A DNA stretch of 64,000 nt from JAWSVE01 sp033852115 (GCA_033852115.1 JAWSVE010000001.1:1-64000); one strand, 5' to 3'. Shown: positions 34,414 through 44,680, counted from the first letter of the stretch. The notes: a model not told the origin generated them from the letters alone. Numbers and translations: made by a program.

Positions 34414-35856
34414 TTAGTTTTTTTTGTTGGCGATCAACTCTAAACTCGATTGCGTTTGCAGCACAAAGTGCCGAAAGCTTTCAAATTGTTGATCGTTCAA
34501 GCTACCACCAAAGTCACTTCTGTCTGCATAAAATAACGCTACATCCCTACCCTTAATCGAAATAACAGATATAAAGCACGGCGTTTTCCCAAGCAGTGCA
34601 ACAATATCGGGGGATAAAAGATGCTTATGTCTTTCGATAAATGGTGCAGTGATCCAAACCGGTTCACGTTCCTTTATCGAATAGGTAAATATGTTGTCGT
34701 CGTGCGGGCCTATAGTGAAATTAAATCTTTCTCGCCAATCTTCAGTACCTTCACCAAGAATGTAGCGCGCAAACATCGTATTTTTTTGGATAAATGAGAC
34801 GATCACACGCTCCAAACCAATACCCCGATGCAACCCCTCTAATGCCATTTGCAGCACAGTGTTAACGTCGAGGTTTTCAGAAATTGCATTCGACATTTCC
34901 CTCAAAATACTGAGCTGCACTTGCGGGTCTGATTTGAGTATCCGTAGATCTTCCTCTGGCGCAGCCTGCTCAATTTGTTTGCTGCCCGGAATGAGGTGAC
35001 ATACCCGTGAGGCGCCATAAGTTAACGCCACACTCGCCGCTTCATCAGCCGCCTCTTTAACCATTGATTTTGCTTGGGAAAAATCAAGACCGGTAAAACG
35101 AGCAACTTTGTAAAGAGTTTCGCCCATTTCCTGAGAATCCCACCCCTTAATTGCATTGCGGCTAATTTCTTCGCCCATAAGCACAGCAACAACGCGAGGC
35201 GGCAACGTTTTGGGCGGATCTAACGCTTCGCGTAAGGTATCGCCCAACTTCCAAATATTGGCTAGTTCTCGCGTTATCGCTTTGAACGAAGTCCCTAATA
35301 CTTCTGTCATTGCATCGCGAACGGACATACCCTCTTTTTGTAACGCCGCATCAAGCTCGTCGGCCGATTCTCCAGCGCAAGCCCAGAATGACATATCACC
35401 CAGGTGATATAGCAGTGCAGCAATAAACACTTCTTCTTTCACTTCATCGTTAGTGCGGCGAATTAAACTTCTAGATTGCACCGCCGCATGAAACGCTTTA
35501 GCCATACTTTCCAATAATCGTTCACGTGGTTCATTACCCAATAAAGAGTCGATCACCATTGAAGAAATACAAATAGCGCGAACGCCAGTAAAGCCGATAA
35601 GCACGACCGCGCGACTGACAGTATTAATTGGAAAGCTAGAAGGGTTATAGTGCGCACTGTTCGCGATACGAAGCACCTGAGACGTTAGATTTGCATCCCT
35701 CAGAATGACCTCTGATAGCTGATTAACATCCACATCATCGCTACCAGTCAGCTCATTGAGCTCCTTAACGACACCCGCTAATACAGGTAACTCCACCTGA
35801 CTCAATCGTTTGACCCAGGACTTTAACCCTTTTGTTGCCATTCCCAACACTTCCAT
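34414..35856 (-). CDS. HDOD-domain signalling protein with C-terminal GAF-like region
   Basis: A 480-residue protein. Residues about 15-215 form an HDOD domain (ILRDANLTSQVLRIANSAHYN, ...INTVSRAVVLIG, LLYHLGDMSFW), related to HD phosphohydrolases but usually non-catalytic. The C-terminal half (about 310-470) looks like a GAF sensor domain, with a coiled stretch between. Such proteins are common in Pseudomonas and Cellvibrio relatives and act in stress or motility signalling. The start may be five codons further in, at ATG 35841. Confidence 0.85.
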   Translation of the reverse strand: MEVLGMATKGLKSWVKRLSQVELPVLAGVVKELNELTGSDDVDVNQLSEVILRDANLTSQVLRIANSAHYNPSSFPINTVSRAVVLIGFTGVRAICISSMVIDSLLGNEPRERLLESMAKAFHAAVQSRSLIRRTNDEVKEEVFIAALLYHLGDMSFWACAGESADELDAALQKEGMSVRDAMTEVLGTSFKAITRELANIWKLGDTLREALDPPKTLPPRVVAVLMGEEISRNAIKGWDSQEMGETLYKVARFTGLDFSQAKSMVKEAADEAASVALTYGASRVCHLIPGSKQIEQAAPEEDLRILKSDPQVQLSILREMSNAISENLDVNTVLQMALEGLHRGIGLERVIVSFIQKNTMFARYILGEGTEDWRERFNFTIGPHDDNIFTYSIKEREPVWITAPFIERHKHLLSPDIVALLGKTPCFISVISIKGRDVALFYADRSDFGGSLNDQQFESFRHFVLQTQSSLELIANKKN

Positions 35857-35957
35857 GAAAATAAGCCCCTACCATTAGGGACTCATTCTTCAGTGTAGAA
35901 CAACAAAATGACTCAAGCAGAATAAAAGGCTGATTAAAATCGTGGATTTTATAGCGG

Positions 35958-38630
35958 CTATGTGGGTAGAGACTTTGAGACCACCTCGTACACATCTTTA
36001 GACAAGTTAGGTAGTGCTTTGATTCTCTGCAGCTGACTAATCATGTGTTGCTGGCGACAGTCATCGTATTTTCGCCAGCGCGTCAGCGGAGTGAGCAATC
36101 TGGCAGCAATTTGCGGGTTTTGAGCATTCAGAGTCATGATTTGGTCGGCCAAAAACTCATATCCACTGCCGTCTGCATGATGGAAGTTCACCAAATTTTG
36201 GTTGCAAAAAACACCGATCACAGAACGTAACTTATTAGGGTTAGTCATTTCGAAACAATCATGCTGCATTAATTGCATGACACTGTTTAAAGCGCCCTGC
36301 TTCTGACAACCTGCTTGAATCGCTAACCATTGGTCAACGGCCAAAGCCTCATTGGCAAATCGCTGATAAAAACTGTCGAGCAAAATACCGGCCTGTTCAC
36401 TCGCACCGCTGTGCTCACTATTGACCACAGCGGACAAAGCAGCCAGCGTGTCCGTCATATTATTAGCAGAATGATACTGAGAAATACAACGATCCAAATG
36501 CTTGTCCGCCGGTAGTAACGACAGATAACCAAGAACAACGTTCTTTAAACTGCGCAGCGCGATCTGCTCCGCGCTCGGTTCGTAGGCCAGCGTTTGATCC
36601 AAGCGCTGATAAGTTGCTTCTAATTCATGCTGCAACGCAGTCGCTATATTTTGACGGACAAGACTTCGAGCGGCATGAATTGCATCAACTTTGACTAAGG
36701 AGGCTTTTTCGCTCAACGAAGCCTCGCTCGGCAAACTCAATAGATGCGCCGCCATCGCGGAGTCCATTGAGGTATCGTTTAAAATTGCGCGACACGCTTC
36801 GATAAGCCTAGAATCGATTTCAACACTCGATGTATTGGGGTAGCTTACGACTAACTCATCGATGACCTGTTCACCCAGTTGCTGCATAGCATCCCAACGA
36901 ACAAAACCATCCGTATCGTTTTGTATAAGCCGCATCAAATCATCACGAGAATAATCGTAATGTAAGCGAATCGGGGCGGAAAAATTTCGCAATAGAGACG
37001 GTACCGGTTTTTCCGTTACGCCATTAAATTCAAAACGTTGCTCTGCTTCAGTGACCTCGAGGACATGATGATCCACTGCGCCTGCGTCACTTCCTTTGAG
37101 TTCCGTATTTATCTCGCCATCGCTACCAATTAACCCTATCGCAAGGGGAATATGTTGAGGCAGCTTTTCTAACCCGTCAGGTGTCTCAGGCAAAGACTGT
37201 TTTACAATCAGTGAATAGGTTTCACTTTCAACGTCGTAATGGTCTGATACCATCAAAGACGGCGTTCCTGCTTGAGTATACCAACGCTTAAATTGTGTGA
37301 GATCTCGACCAGACACCTCTTCCATCGCGGCGGTAAATTCATTAATAGTGACCGCTTGACCATCGTGCCGTGAAAAATATAAATCGCTACCTTGACGAAA
37401 TAATTCTTTGCCCAGCAAGTTGTATATCATGCGCACCACTTCTGCACCCTTTTCATAAATGGTTAAGGTGTAGAAGTTCGAAATTTCAATAAACGATGAA
37501 GGTTGTACTGGATGCGACATTGGACCAGCATCCTCAGCAAATTGCGCTGTTCGAAGTAAGGTAACGTCCTCAATACGCTTTACTACGGGCGAGCCCATGT
37601 CAGCAGAGAATTCTGCATCACGAAACACAGTAAAGCCTTCTTTAAGGCTTAACTGAAACCAGTCGCGGCATGTAACTCGGTTGCCAGACCAGTTATGAAA
37701 GTATTCATGGGCTACCACCGCCTCTACGCGTTGGAAAGCCAGGTCGGTAGTGACTTCCGGCTTCGCTAATACACAAGAGGTATTAAATATATTGAGGCCT
37801 TTGTTCTCCATCGCCCCCATATTGAAGTCATCCACGGCCACAATCATGAAGATATCAAGGTCGTACTCTCTTCCATACACCTCTTCGTCCCACTTCATGG
37901 CATTTTTCAACGAACGCATTGCATGATCGCATTTATCGAGGTCCTTCTTCTCGACAAATATCTCTAAACGGACATTGCGGCCGGACATCGTTGTGAAGCT
38001 ATCTCTTACAACCGACAAGTCACCAGCAACCATAGCAAATAGGTAGCAAGGTTTTTTGAACGGGTCGTGCCATTCCTTCCAGTGGCGGCCATTTTCCAGA
38101 TCGCCTTCTCCAATGAGGTTACCGTTTGACAGCAACACCGGATAGCGTGTTTTATCACCAATAATTTTCGTAGTGAATTCACTCATCACATCCGGGCGAT
38201 CGAGGTAAAACGTGATGTTTCGGAACCCTTCCGCTTCACACTGCGTGCAAAACATTTTCTGTGATTTATATAACCCTTCTAAGGTGGTATTTTCTTGCGG
38301 TTTTATTGTCGTGGTTGTCACCAAACTGAATGACTCTGGTACATCGCGGACAGATAGAGAATCACTGGTCAACTCGTAGTCTGCCTCACCAAGCTCTTTA
38401 CCATCTAGACTTATTGCATCCAGACACAAACCTCCACTATGAAGACATAAATTTTTATCTTCCGGCGCGTCCTCTGAGCAGTTTCTAACAATCTCTAAAG
38501 TCGATGTCACACGTGTATTTTCTTCACCAAGGTCTATAGTGAGGTGTGTACTCTTAATCAGAAATGCGGTCGGTTTGTAATCTTTAAGATGAATCGCTTG
38601 TGGTGATGCGTCTCTCACGTAAAACTCCAT
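35958..38630 (-). CDS. pepN: Aminopeptidase N
   Basis: An 890-residue M1-family zinc metallopeptidase that removes N-terminal residues from peptides. The substrate motif GAMEN (MGAMENKGL) and the zinc site HEYFHNWSGNRVTCRDWFQLSLKEG are both present, followed by a beta domain and a long helical C-terminal domain, as in E. coli PepN. The length is normal. Confidence 0.97.
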   Translation of the reverse strand: MEFYVRDASPQAIHLKDYKPTAFLIKSTHLTIDLGEENTRVTSTLEIVRNCSEDAPEDKNLCLHSGGLCLDAISLDGKELGEADYELTSDSLSVRDVPESFSLVTTTTIKPQENTTLEGLYKSQKMFCTQCEAEGFRNITFYLDRPDVMSEFTTKIIGDKTRYPVLLSNGNLIGEGDLENGRHWKEWHDPFKKPCYLFAMVAGDLSVVRDSFTTMSGRNVRLEIFVEKKDLDKCDHAMRSLKNAMKWDEEVYGREYDLDIFMIVAVDDFNMGAMENKGLNIFNTSCVLAKPEVTTDLAFQRVEAVVAHEYFHNWSGNRVTCRDWFQLSLKEGFTVFRDAEFSADMGSPVVKRIEDVTLLRTAQFAEDAGPMSHPVQPSSFIEISNFYTLTIYEKGAEVVRMIYNLLGKELFRQGSDLYFSRHDGQAVTINEFTAAMEEVSGRDLTQFKRWYTQAGTPSLMVSDHYDVESETYSLIVKQSLPETPDGLEKLPQHIPLAIGLIGSDGEINTELKGSDAGAVDHHVLEVTEAEQRFEFNGVTEKPVPSLLRNFSAPIRLHYDYSRDDLMRLIQNDTDGFVRWDAMQQLGEQVIDELVVSYPNTSSVEIDSRLIEACRAILNDTSMDSAMAAHLLSLPSEASLSEKASLVKVDAIHAARSLVRQNIATALQHELEATYQRLDQTLAYEPSAEQIALRSLKNVVLGYLSLLPADKHLDRCISQYHSANNMTDTLAALSAVVNSEHSGASEQAGILLDSFYQRFANEALAVDQWLAIQAGCQKQGALNSVMQLMQHDCFEMTNPNKLRSVIGVFCNQNLVNFHHADGSGYEFLADQIMTLNAQNPQIAARLLTPLTRWRKYDDCRQQHMISQLQRIKALPNLSKDVYEVVSKSLPT

Positions 38631-38673
38631 TAGCAGGTTTGGATTGCGTATCGTTAGGTTGTGTGAACCTAGA

Positions 38674-38931
38674 CTATTGCCACTTTATCGGTTGCTCACT
38701 GTTCTCGTCTCCATCACTACCGCAATGTGTATGTGCTTTCTGTTCTATGTAACCCGTTCGCTGCTCCGGCGGCAGGTGTTCGTTTTCATAAGAAATAATA
38801 GCCTGTAAACATAACCCTTGCTGCTCGGCAGTTAATTGACGACCGTCGGGCCAACGGCCAATCTCTACCGCTGTTTTTAGATTGTCATACACATCAGGCG
38901 TTATCGACTTTAGCAGCGCTTGAAAATCCAT
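38674..38931 (-). CDS. DUF1315 (YeaC-like) protein
   Basis: An 85-residue protein matching the DUF1315 pattern (MDFQALL..ITPDVYDNLKTAVEIGRWPDGR, QQGLCLQAII.YE). The ATG at 38931 has AGAGG eight bases ahead; the frame is open ten codons further but without support. Function unknown. It lies between the rhomboid gene and pepN. Confidence 0.9.
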   Translation of the reverse strand: MDFQALLKSITPDVYDNLKTAVEIGRWPDGRQLTAEQQGLCLQAIISYENEHLPPEQRTGYIEQKAHTHCGSDGDENSEQPIKWQ

Positions 38932-38957
38932 GGTTATTCCTCTATTAAATTCTATAA

Positions 38958-39881
38958 TCACTTGGCTCGACTATTGATGGCCGATACAAACCCGCAGGTT
39001 AACCCCATCAATAAACCGACCACATGTGCAGCATTGGCGATGCCACCATTCATAAATATATCGACAACCCCCATCATACCCGCAACCAGCATCACTAAAG
39101 ACACGACTAAGATACCAGGCGGAACCGCCAGCAAAGGATGCGGTTTGGTAATTTGCCTCATAATGATGAAGCCGATAAACCCGTAATTAACGCCAGAAAA
39201 TCCGCCAAAGTGGGGGTTTTGCTCCCACGCAAATTGTCCAATGTTGCTCACCACACCCATCAAAATAACTAAGACGAAAAACTGAAAACTACCTAATACA
39301 CGTTCGATACGGATACCAAAATACCAAAGAAATAGCCCGTTACCTAAAATGTGGAACCAACCATAATGAATAAAGATGGGAGAGAGAAAACGCCAAGGTT
39401 GATGCCACGGAACGACAAAATCTCCGATGGCGCCCTGCCATAGTTGTTCTGGGTCAACAAAAATTAGCCATCGATAAAATGGCATGACGTTAGAAAACTC
39501 AACAGCAATGAGGCCGAAAAAGCACAAGGCCAAACCTATACAGGTTATGGGCGAGCTTAACATTAAATCGATTAATCGTGGTTGGCCAACATATGCGGTA
39601 TGGCTTTGGGAAGTGTTCGGCGCGCTATCTGGTGACGGCTCGCTTGACACTTCGATACGAACTTCGCCATCGCGCCAGCGAGAGACAAATTCCGCTACAT
39701 TATCAACCAAGCCCTCTTGTCTTAACCACAGTGTTTGCTCGCCGTGTTCTTCCATCACACGATAAGTCACGTTCTGCTGATGTAAATAGCCGAGCACAGG
39801 TGTCAGGTCAACACCCAATGGAATAGCCGCTGCCCAATACCAATCGTTGCCGTATGCGTCTCGAAAGTGCTTCAAGGTCAA
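38958..39881 (-). CDS. GlpG-like rhomboid intramembrane serine protease
   Basis: A 307-residue membrane protein with an N-terminal cytoplasmic domain (about 1-80) similar in size to that of GlpG, then six to seven helices. The catalytic Ser is in GGFSGVNYGFIG, and the partner His in IANAAHVVGLLMG. Rhomboid proteases cut substrates within the membrane. The start is TTG (39881), directly adjoining the nadK stop; a second TTG lies two codons in. Confidence 0.9.
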   Translation of the reverse strand: MTLKHFRDAYGNDWYWAAAIPLGVDLTPVLGYLHQQNVTYRVMEEHGEQTLWLRQEGLVDNVAEFVSRWRDGEVRIEVSSEPSPDSAPNTSQSHTAYVGQPRLIDLMLSSPITCIGLALCFFGLIAVEFSNVMPFYRWLIFVDPEQLWQGAIGDFVVPWHQPWRFLSPIFIHYGWFHILGNGLFLWYFGIRIERVLGSFQFFVLVILMGVVSNIGQFAWEQNPHFGGFSGVNYGFIGFIIMRQITKPHPLLAVPPGILVVSLVMLVAGMMGVVDIFMNGGIANAAHVVGLLMGLTCGFVSAINSRAK

Positions 39882-40763
39882 TTACTTTGTTAAATGACTT
39901 TCCCATCCCAACTTGGAACGGCAGGTTTCATAAAAATTGTGATTAATGGGGTGAACTAAATTTAGTTTCCATGGATGTTTATGGACATGAATTTCATCAC
40001 CGGGTTCAGTCACCATTTGATCTTGACCATCGCAAGTGACATGAGGCCTCGCCGTGTTATGTTCGCCAATGATAATTTTAATTTCGCTGCTGCCATCCAC
40101 GACGATTGAGCGACTGCTAAGTGTATGGGGATTCATAGGTACTAGCACGACGGCATCCATCCGCGGGTGAACCAATGGGCCGCCTGCACTCAACGAATAG
40201 GCCGTGGAACCGGTTGGCGTAGAAACGATAATGCCATCAGAACGCTGGCTGTAAACAAACTGCTCGTCGATATAGAGCTCGAGCTCAATCATCCGTATGA
40301 ATTTACCGGGGTGAATCACAACATCGTTGAGCGCTTGTCCGGTACCAATGGTTTCGCCATTCCGTAGCACTGACATGCCCAGCATGAAGCGCGTTTCCAT
40401 TAAGTACTTGCCGGACAAGACTTCGCCGACCAAATCTTCAATATGATCTGGGGTAATATCTGTTAAAAAGCCGAGTCGACCCTGGTTTACGCCAAGTAAT
40501 GGCACGTTATAGCGGGCCAAATCACCCGCAGCCCATAGCATGCTGCCATCGCCACCGACTACCATAACGAGATCACAGTGCTTCCCCAGCACCGACTTAT
40601 CTCCGGTAGGCAGTTGGCAATTGGGGAGTACCTTGGCAGTGCCCTCTTCCAGGATTACGTTGAGCTGCTTGGCAACGAGGTAATCTATAAGGCGATTTAG
40701 GCTATACACCGCTTTTTCACTATCCAGGCGGCCAATAATGCCTATCGAGGCAAACTCTGACAT
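39882..40763 (-). CDS. nadK: NAD kinase
   Basis: NadK phosphorylates NAD to NADP. The 293-residue protein has the GGDGS motif (VVGGDGSMLWAA), the LGVNQGRLGFLTD segment, the NDVV motif and TPTGSTAYSLSAGGP. The length is normal. It precedes the rhomboid gene without gap. Confidence 0.97.
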   Translation of the reverse strand: MSEFASIGIIGRLDSEKAVYSLNRLIDYLVAKQLNVILEEGTAKVLPNCQLPTGDKSVLGKHCDLVMVVGGDGSMLWAAGDLARYNVPLLGVNQGRLGFLTDITPDHIEDLVGEVLSGKYLMETRFMLGMSVLRNGETIGTGQALNDVVIHPGKFIRMIELELYIDEQFVYSQRSDGIIVSTPTGSTAYSLSAGGPLVHPRMDAVVLVPMNPHTLSSRSIVVDGSSEIKIIIGEHNTARPHVTCDGQDQMVTEPGDEIHVHKHPWKLNLVHPINHNFYETCRSKLGWESHLTK

Positions 40764-40900
40764 AAGTACTACTCGTTGATTCAGGGTTCGCCATTATAAG
40801 GGGGATACTGCCCAGGAAAAAGGACAGCATGGCCTCATACAACGTAAAACGGCGCCCCTCTGGGCGCCGCTTTTGCTTCGATGTAGCCGGTTTGAGTAAG

Positions 40901-42130
40901 CTAATCTTGGTTTTCGAGAACCTGCCCATCTCGGAGGATGTAGCCGTGGGTGCAACCTTTGAAAGATAAACTACGTGATTTAGAGGCCTCTTTTAAGCCA
41001 CCTTCGAGAGCCACGACGTTAAAACGGCTCTTCTTCAGCAGATGAGCTGCAGCTTTACTGCGTCGCCCCGTATCACAATAAAGAACGTATTGAGTATTTT
41101 TATCCAGCAGCCGCGTTTTGATACGCAACAAATTCAGCGGGATATTAATAGCGTGCTCAAGATGGCCCTCGTCATACTCCTCGACAGTACGTAAATCAAT
41201 GCAAATAGCGCCGTCGTCAATCAACTGCGCCGTCTCTTCAACATCTGCCGTGGGTACCTTAGGCTCTCTCAGAAGCTTTAGAAAATCGCGCTTGGTGATA
41301 TACATCAGCACACCGTGGCTCTTCATAAAAACTGACGCATTACGAACAGTTTCATTGACCAACGCATCCTCACCAAAACACCGCCCAGCGCCTATGTCAG
41401 CAATATGCACTGGCGGAGTCATACCATCAGGCGAGCGTCTAACTTCAGCATCACCTTGTTTAATGAAGTAACAATTATCACCGATTTCTCCCTGACGAAT
41501 AATCGCCTCTCCCGGTGAAACTAGCATTGTGTGTAAACGATCAAAAATCACAGGGGCATTTGTGGGCGGAACTTTGTAGAATAAATTCGACTTCAAAATC
41601 GTCATCATCCATTCGGCATCTTCATCCAAATCACGCTGATACGAAATATCGAGAAGAAGATACTCTGCCACCTGGCTCCAAGTGAGCATTTTATCAAGGT
41701 ATTCACTGTCAACGCGTAGAATACTGCAATCTGACTTAGCCATGGCTCTGCAACTGCGAGGCTGCTCATGCGCCAAGGGAGTCAAACTGCCGCCAGCGCG
41801 AACCAACGTGGCATCGCTATGGTTGTCGAGTAATTCTACGTCGCCAGACAACAGATAAATGTGTTCACGGTCATAGCTACCTGACTCGAAAATTGCCTGG
41901 CCGCGGAACACGACCTCAACCGCACTGTTATGTAATAACTCGGTTAAGTGAGTGTCCGTCAGCGAGTTGAGCGGCACCAATGATTGCGCTAACTCAATAT
42001 CGATATCGAGCTCTTTTGCGGAGTCTTTTGCTTCAGCTTGTGCGTCTTCCAGCAACATACTGCGTCGCTCGCCACCATCATAAGCGCTTTCTTTCACAAT
42101 CCTGTTTTCCGTCATTGCTGAATTCTTCAT
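40901..42130 (-). CDS. Two cyclic-nucleotide-binding domains fused to rhodanese domain
   Basis: A 409-residue protein. Residues about 62-145 and 180-280 are two cNMP-binding domains (second: GEAIIRQGEIGDNCYFIKQGDAEV and GRCFGEDALV), and residues about 295-395 form a rhodanese domain (AICIDLRTVEEYDEGHLEHAINIP) with the active Cys in YCDTGRRSK. Such fusions suggest redox- or sulfur-responsive control by a nucleotide. The ribosome site GGTGAGG before the ATG is good. The exact ligand is unknown. Confidence 0.85.
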   Translation of the reverse strand: MKNSAMTENRIVKESAYDGGERRSMLLEDAQAEAKDSAKELDIDIELAQSLVPLNSLTDTHLTELLHNSAVEVVFRGQAIFESGSYDREHIYLLSGDVELLDNHSDATLVRAGGSLTPLAHEQPRSCRAMAKSDCSILRVDSEYLDKMLTWSQVAEYLLLDISYQRDLDEDAEWMMTILKSNLFYKVPPTNAPVIFDRLHTMLVSPGEAIIRQGEIGDNCYFIKQGDAEVRRSPDGMTPPVHIADIGAGRCFGEDALVNETVRNASVFMKSHGVLMYITKRDFLKLLREPKVPTADVEETAQLIDDGAICIDLRTVEEYDEGHLEHAINIPLNLLRIKTRLLDKNTQYVLYCDTGRRSKAAAHLLKKSRFNVVALEGGLKEASKSRSLSFKGCTHGYILRDGQVLENQD

Positions 42131-42516
42131 GACCTCACCTCAAACCCACCGGTAACGCTGGCACCTGTACTATCACTTGTGGAGATTTCGTCTCCTACAC
42201 AAAGTGACCAAAACTGTCAGCTATTAGCCCATATGGTTAGTTACCTGGGCACTTCTTTTGAACCGCTCGTCGCCACTTCTGGCTTTAACGGGCGTCTCAC
42301 TTTATTGTTTTACAAACTTGCAGCTTTGATGCCATTTTCATGGAGTCTCGGCGAAGACCACGCAAATTCAAACAAAAGTATGAGACGAACCTAGCATTAT
42401 GCTTTCAGCATATACTTGCTTAAAGACGGCTACGGGCTCGGCTAGCAGAGCACCGCAACAAGTAGTTGATTAGGCAAAAATGGTGGGTCAGCAGGGAGCT
42501 ACAATCGAACTTAAAG
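42131..42516. other. Non-coding interval
   Basis: I see no convincing gene or repeat in this 386-base stretch between the cNMP/rhodanese gene and the coiled-coil gene; it presumably holds the promoter of the former near 42160. Confidence 0.4.
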
Positions 42517-43896
42517 CTACATTCGCACTGCTTTGAGTGTTTCAGTCGGAGAGGTTTTATGATGATCACAACGATCATTTTCACCCGCATGAAACAAGCT
42601 AGGCGCAGGCACTCGATCAATGAGATCTCCACAAAGCTCACCACGGGCCTGAATAGCTTGGCAACGTGGTGATTGATAATGCTCAAGCCATTCTTTGTAA
42701 TGTGCTTTAGATACACCGCATTTTTTAGCGGCAAAAGCGATAGGGTCTTCCAAATAGCTCGACATATCTGCCAAAGGAATCGTGAGATGGCCGGCACCGG
42801 GGTGGTATGCCACAAAATTCAATCCCGCCCTTTCCAATTTTTCTAACAGCTGCTCGCTGCTATTGGCCAACAAGCGTTGATTTTCGGAGCGCAAACGATC
42901 AATTTCATCCTGATAACTACTCTCCTGTTCACCGCGATACATTAGCTCGATTTCACGCATCTGCAGCTGCTCTTTCACTTCCAGGGTTGCCGCCTCAACT
43001 TTCGCTTGGACTTCGGCCTCGATACCCTCTTTCATTGCTTGAAGTTCGGCGCTACCACCACTTTCTACACTCTTGAGCTTGTGTTCGTAGTATTCGCGCA
43101 AACCTTCGATCTTTGACGCTTGGCCGTCAACAATTTCTTTTAGCTCTGAGTTTCTCTGGATTTGCAGCAACGTTTCTTTTTCTGCTGCGTTAATCTGCTC
43201 TCGCAAATCAGCGAGACGGGTTTGATGTTGGAGTTGGAGTTGATGGACTTCTTGCTGACGCTTGGAGTTCAACGTGAGTATTCTAAGACGCTGTTCTTTC
43301 AACAGCCGCGCCATGTGATCCCTAAACTCTTGCTCCAATTTACGTTTCAACTGTTTAGAAACACGTTGCTCGATCGCCCGTGCATCCTCGTGACTCACAC
43401 TAAATTGCGCTGAAGAGGGAGCGATAGGCGCGCTAGGCGGCTCAACAGGTTCAACATAACTGAGTCCAAGCCGGTTATGCTTGATCACCTTTTTGAGCAG
43501 GACAAAGGTATTTGCCCCAGGCGTCATTTCAGGGTCCCACAAGTTTTGCTGGTGCCAAGCAATGGCACACTGACTTCTGCATGCTAATTTAATGGCACCC
43601 GCACCCAAGTCAGGGCCTCGTGCGGAATTATCGGCAAACTGCTGAAGCGGCACATTCCAGCGCTTGTCAGCAAAACCCTGCTCATCAAAATTGATATTGA
43701 AGAACACCGCCGCTGTAATATTTAAGCTACCGTCTATACGCAGGTATACCGCACGAGCATCTTGGTTAGCAACATCGAGCATCGGAACATAGCCATCGAG
43801 CACCGCCTCAAATTCGGAATAAAGCATCTCACGGCTAATAGCGCCGTCGCGGACAAATAACACCGCTTCTGAAGACTCATTCTCATACTTGAGCAT
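42517..43896 (-). CDS. Coiled-coil protein with C-terminal Cys/His cluster
   Basis: A 459-residue protein. The first 190 residues are probably globular and contain a CRSQCAIAWH motif; residues about 195-370 form a long coiled coil rich in Glu, Gln, Lys and Arg; the last 80 residues contain CQAIQARGELCG and DRCDHHK, a possible zinc site. The ATG at 43896 has AAGGA eight bases ahead and is preferred over a start 12 codons earlier. I do not recognise a named family; a structural or polar-organising role is only a guess. Confidence 0.65.
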   Translation of the reverse strand: MLKYENESSEAVLFVRDGAISREMLYSEFEAVLDGYVPMLDVANQDARAVYLRIDGSLNITAAVFFNINFDEQGFADKRWNVPLQQFADNSARGPDLGAGAIKLACRSQCAIAWHQQNLWDPEMTPGANTFVLLKKVIKHNRLGLSYVEPVEPPSAPIAPSSAQFSVSHEDARAIEQRVSKQLKRKLEQEFRDHMARLLKEQRLRILTLNSKRQQEVHQLQLQHQTRLADLREQINAAEKETLLQIQRNSELKEIVDGQASKIEGLREYYEHKLKSVESGGSAELQAMKEGIEAEVQAKVEAATLEVKEQLQMREIELMYRGEQESSYQDEIDRLRSENQRLLANSSEQLLEKLERAGLNFVAYHPGAGHLTIPLADMSSYLEDPIAFAAKKCGVSKAHYKEWLEHYQSPRCQAIQARGELCGDLIDRVPAPSLFHAGENDRCDHHKTSPTETLKAVRM

Positions 43897-44307
43897 GCTT
43901 GGTTTCCTTGTTGGTCGACACCTGTCTGACACCTCTGATCTAGCGATACAACTCTAGTGATACAACGGAAGAATATTAAATGGCTCAGTTTTCATTATTA
44001 TCGGCTACAACGGCCCCTACCACTGTGAACAGATCGCCAGTTTTAGCGAAAAATCCTCAATTTGCGCACCTCAGGATTGCTAGGGATTCCCTACCGATAG
44101 AGTGAAAACATCAGGTTGACCGCAAACCCAAAAGGGACTGAATAGAGCCTATACACTAAGTCTAGAAGTTAGCGCGCAAAAAACAAAAAATGGAAGGTGG
44201 GTGGGAATAAGGTACTTGATTATAAGGTGCTTGGGTTCGGCAGAAGGCCTGTGAGTCAAGGAAGGGGGAGACCCCTTCAGCCAGCAGGCTGAGGAGGTGT
44301 AAGAAGC
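43897..44307. other. Mostly non-coding interval with hairpins
   Basis: There is a possible 41-codon frame on the plus strand (43980-44105), preceded by CGGAAG, but without other support. Near the right end lie GAAGGGG/CCCCTTC (about 44261-44278) and CAGCC/GGCTG hairpins downstream of the microprotein gene; these may stop its transcript. Confidence 0.35.
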
Positions 44308-44397
44308 CTAGACCTCAACTAACTCGTCTAAGGCTTCGTCTTCATCGTCATAGTCGACGCATTGTATATCTAAGATTTCTTCTATGTAGTCCTGCAT
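44308..44397 (-). CDS. 29-residue acidic microprotein
   Basis: A short frame on the minus strand with AAAAGGAG seven bases before the ATG, which is a better ribosome site than most genes here. The product begins MQDYIEEILDIQCVDYDDED and has about 12 Asp/Glu and one Cys in 29 residues. It lies downstream of the two bacterioferritin genes on the same strand. It could be a metal-binding or regulatory microprotein, or a leader. No homologue is known to me. Confidence 0.5.
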   Translation of the reverse strand: MQDYIEEILDIQCVDYDDEDEALDELVEV

Positions 44398-44680
44398 GAT
44401 TAACTCCTTTTCAAAAACTACTCCGTGATTATCCAAGTTAATTAAGTCAAATATATGACAAAACAGATACATCGGATCCCACAAAGCATATGACCCGATT
44501 GTTTAATGAAAGTTCATTTTGGGAGACGCGTCAAATAGAAAGCAAGACGCTCAGAAAACCTATTCTAGGAGGCGGTGTTAGTAGTAGGCGGTGCTAGCGC
44601 TATGGTGCTACTTAAGAACCATGAGTGGTATGGGAGCGGCTCATGACAACCTGACCCACTCCCTAAACGAAGCGACAGAG
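44398..44680. other. Interval between bacterioferritin pair and microprotein
   Basis: No other gene is visible. The AT-rich part next to the microprotein (44405-44470) probably holds its promoter. I see no Fur-box-like palindrome that I would defend. Confidence 0.3.

Noticed and set aside
43980..44105. 41-codon plus-strand frame with CGGAAG ahead
   Set aside because: The ribosome site is modest and the composition is not protein-like; too weak to list as a gene.
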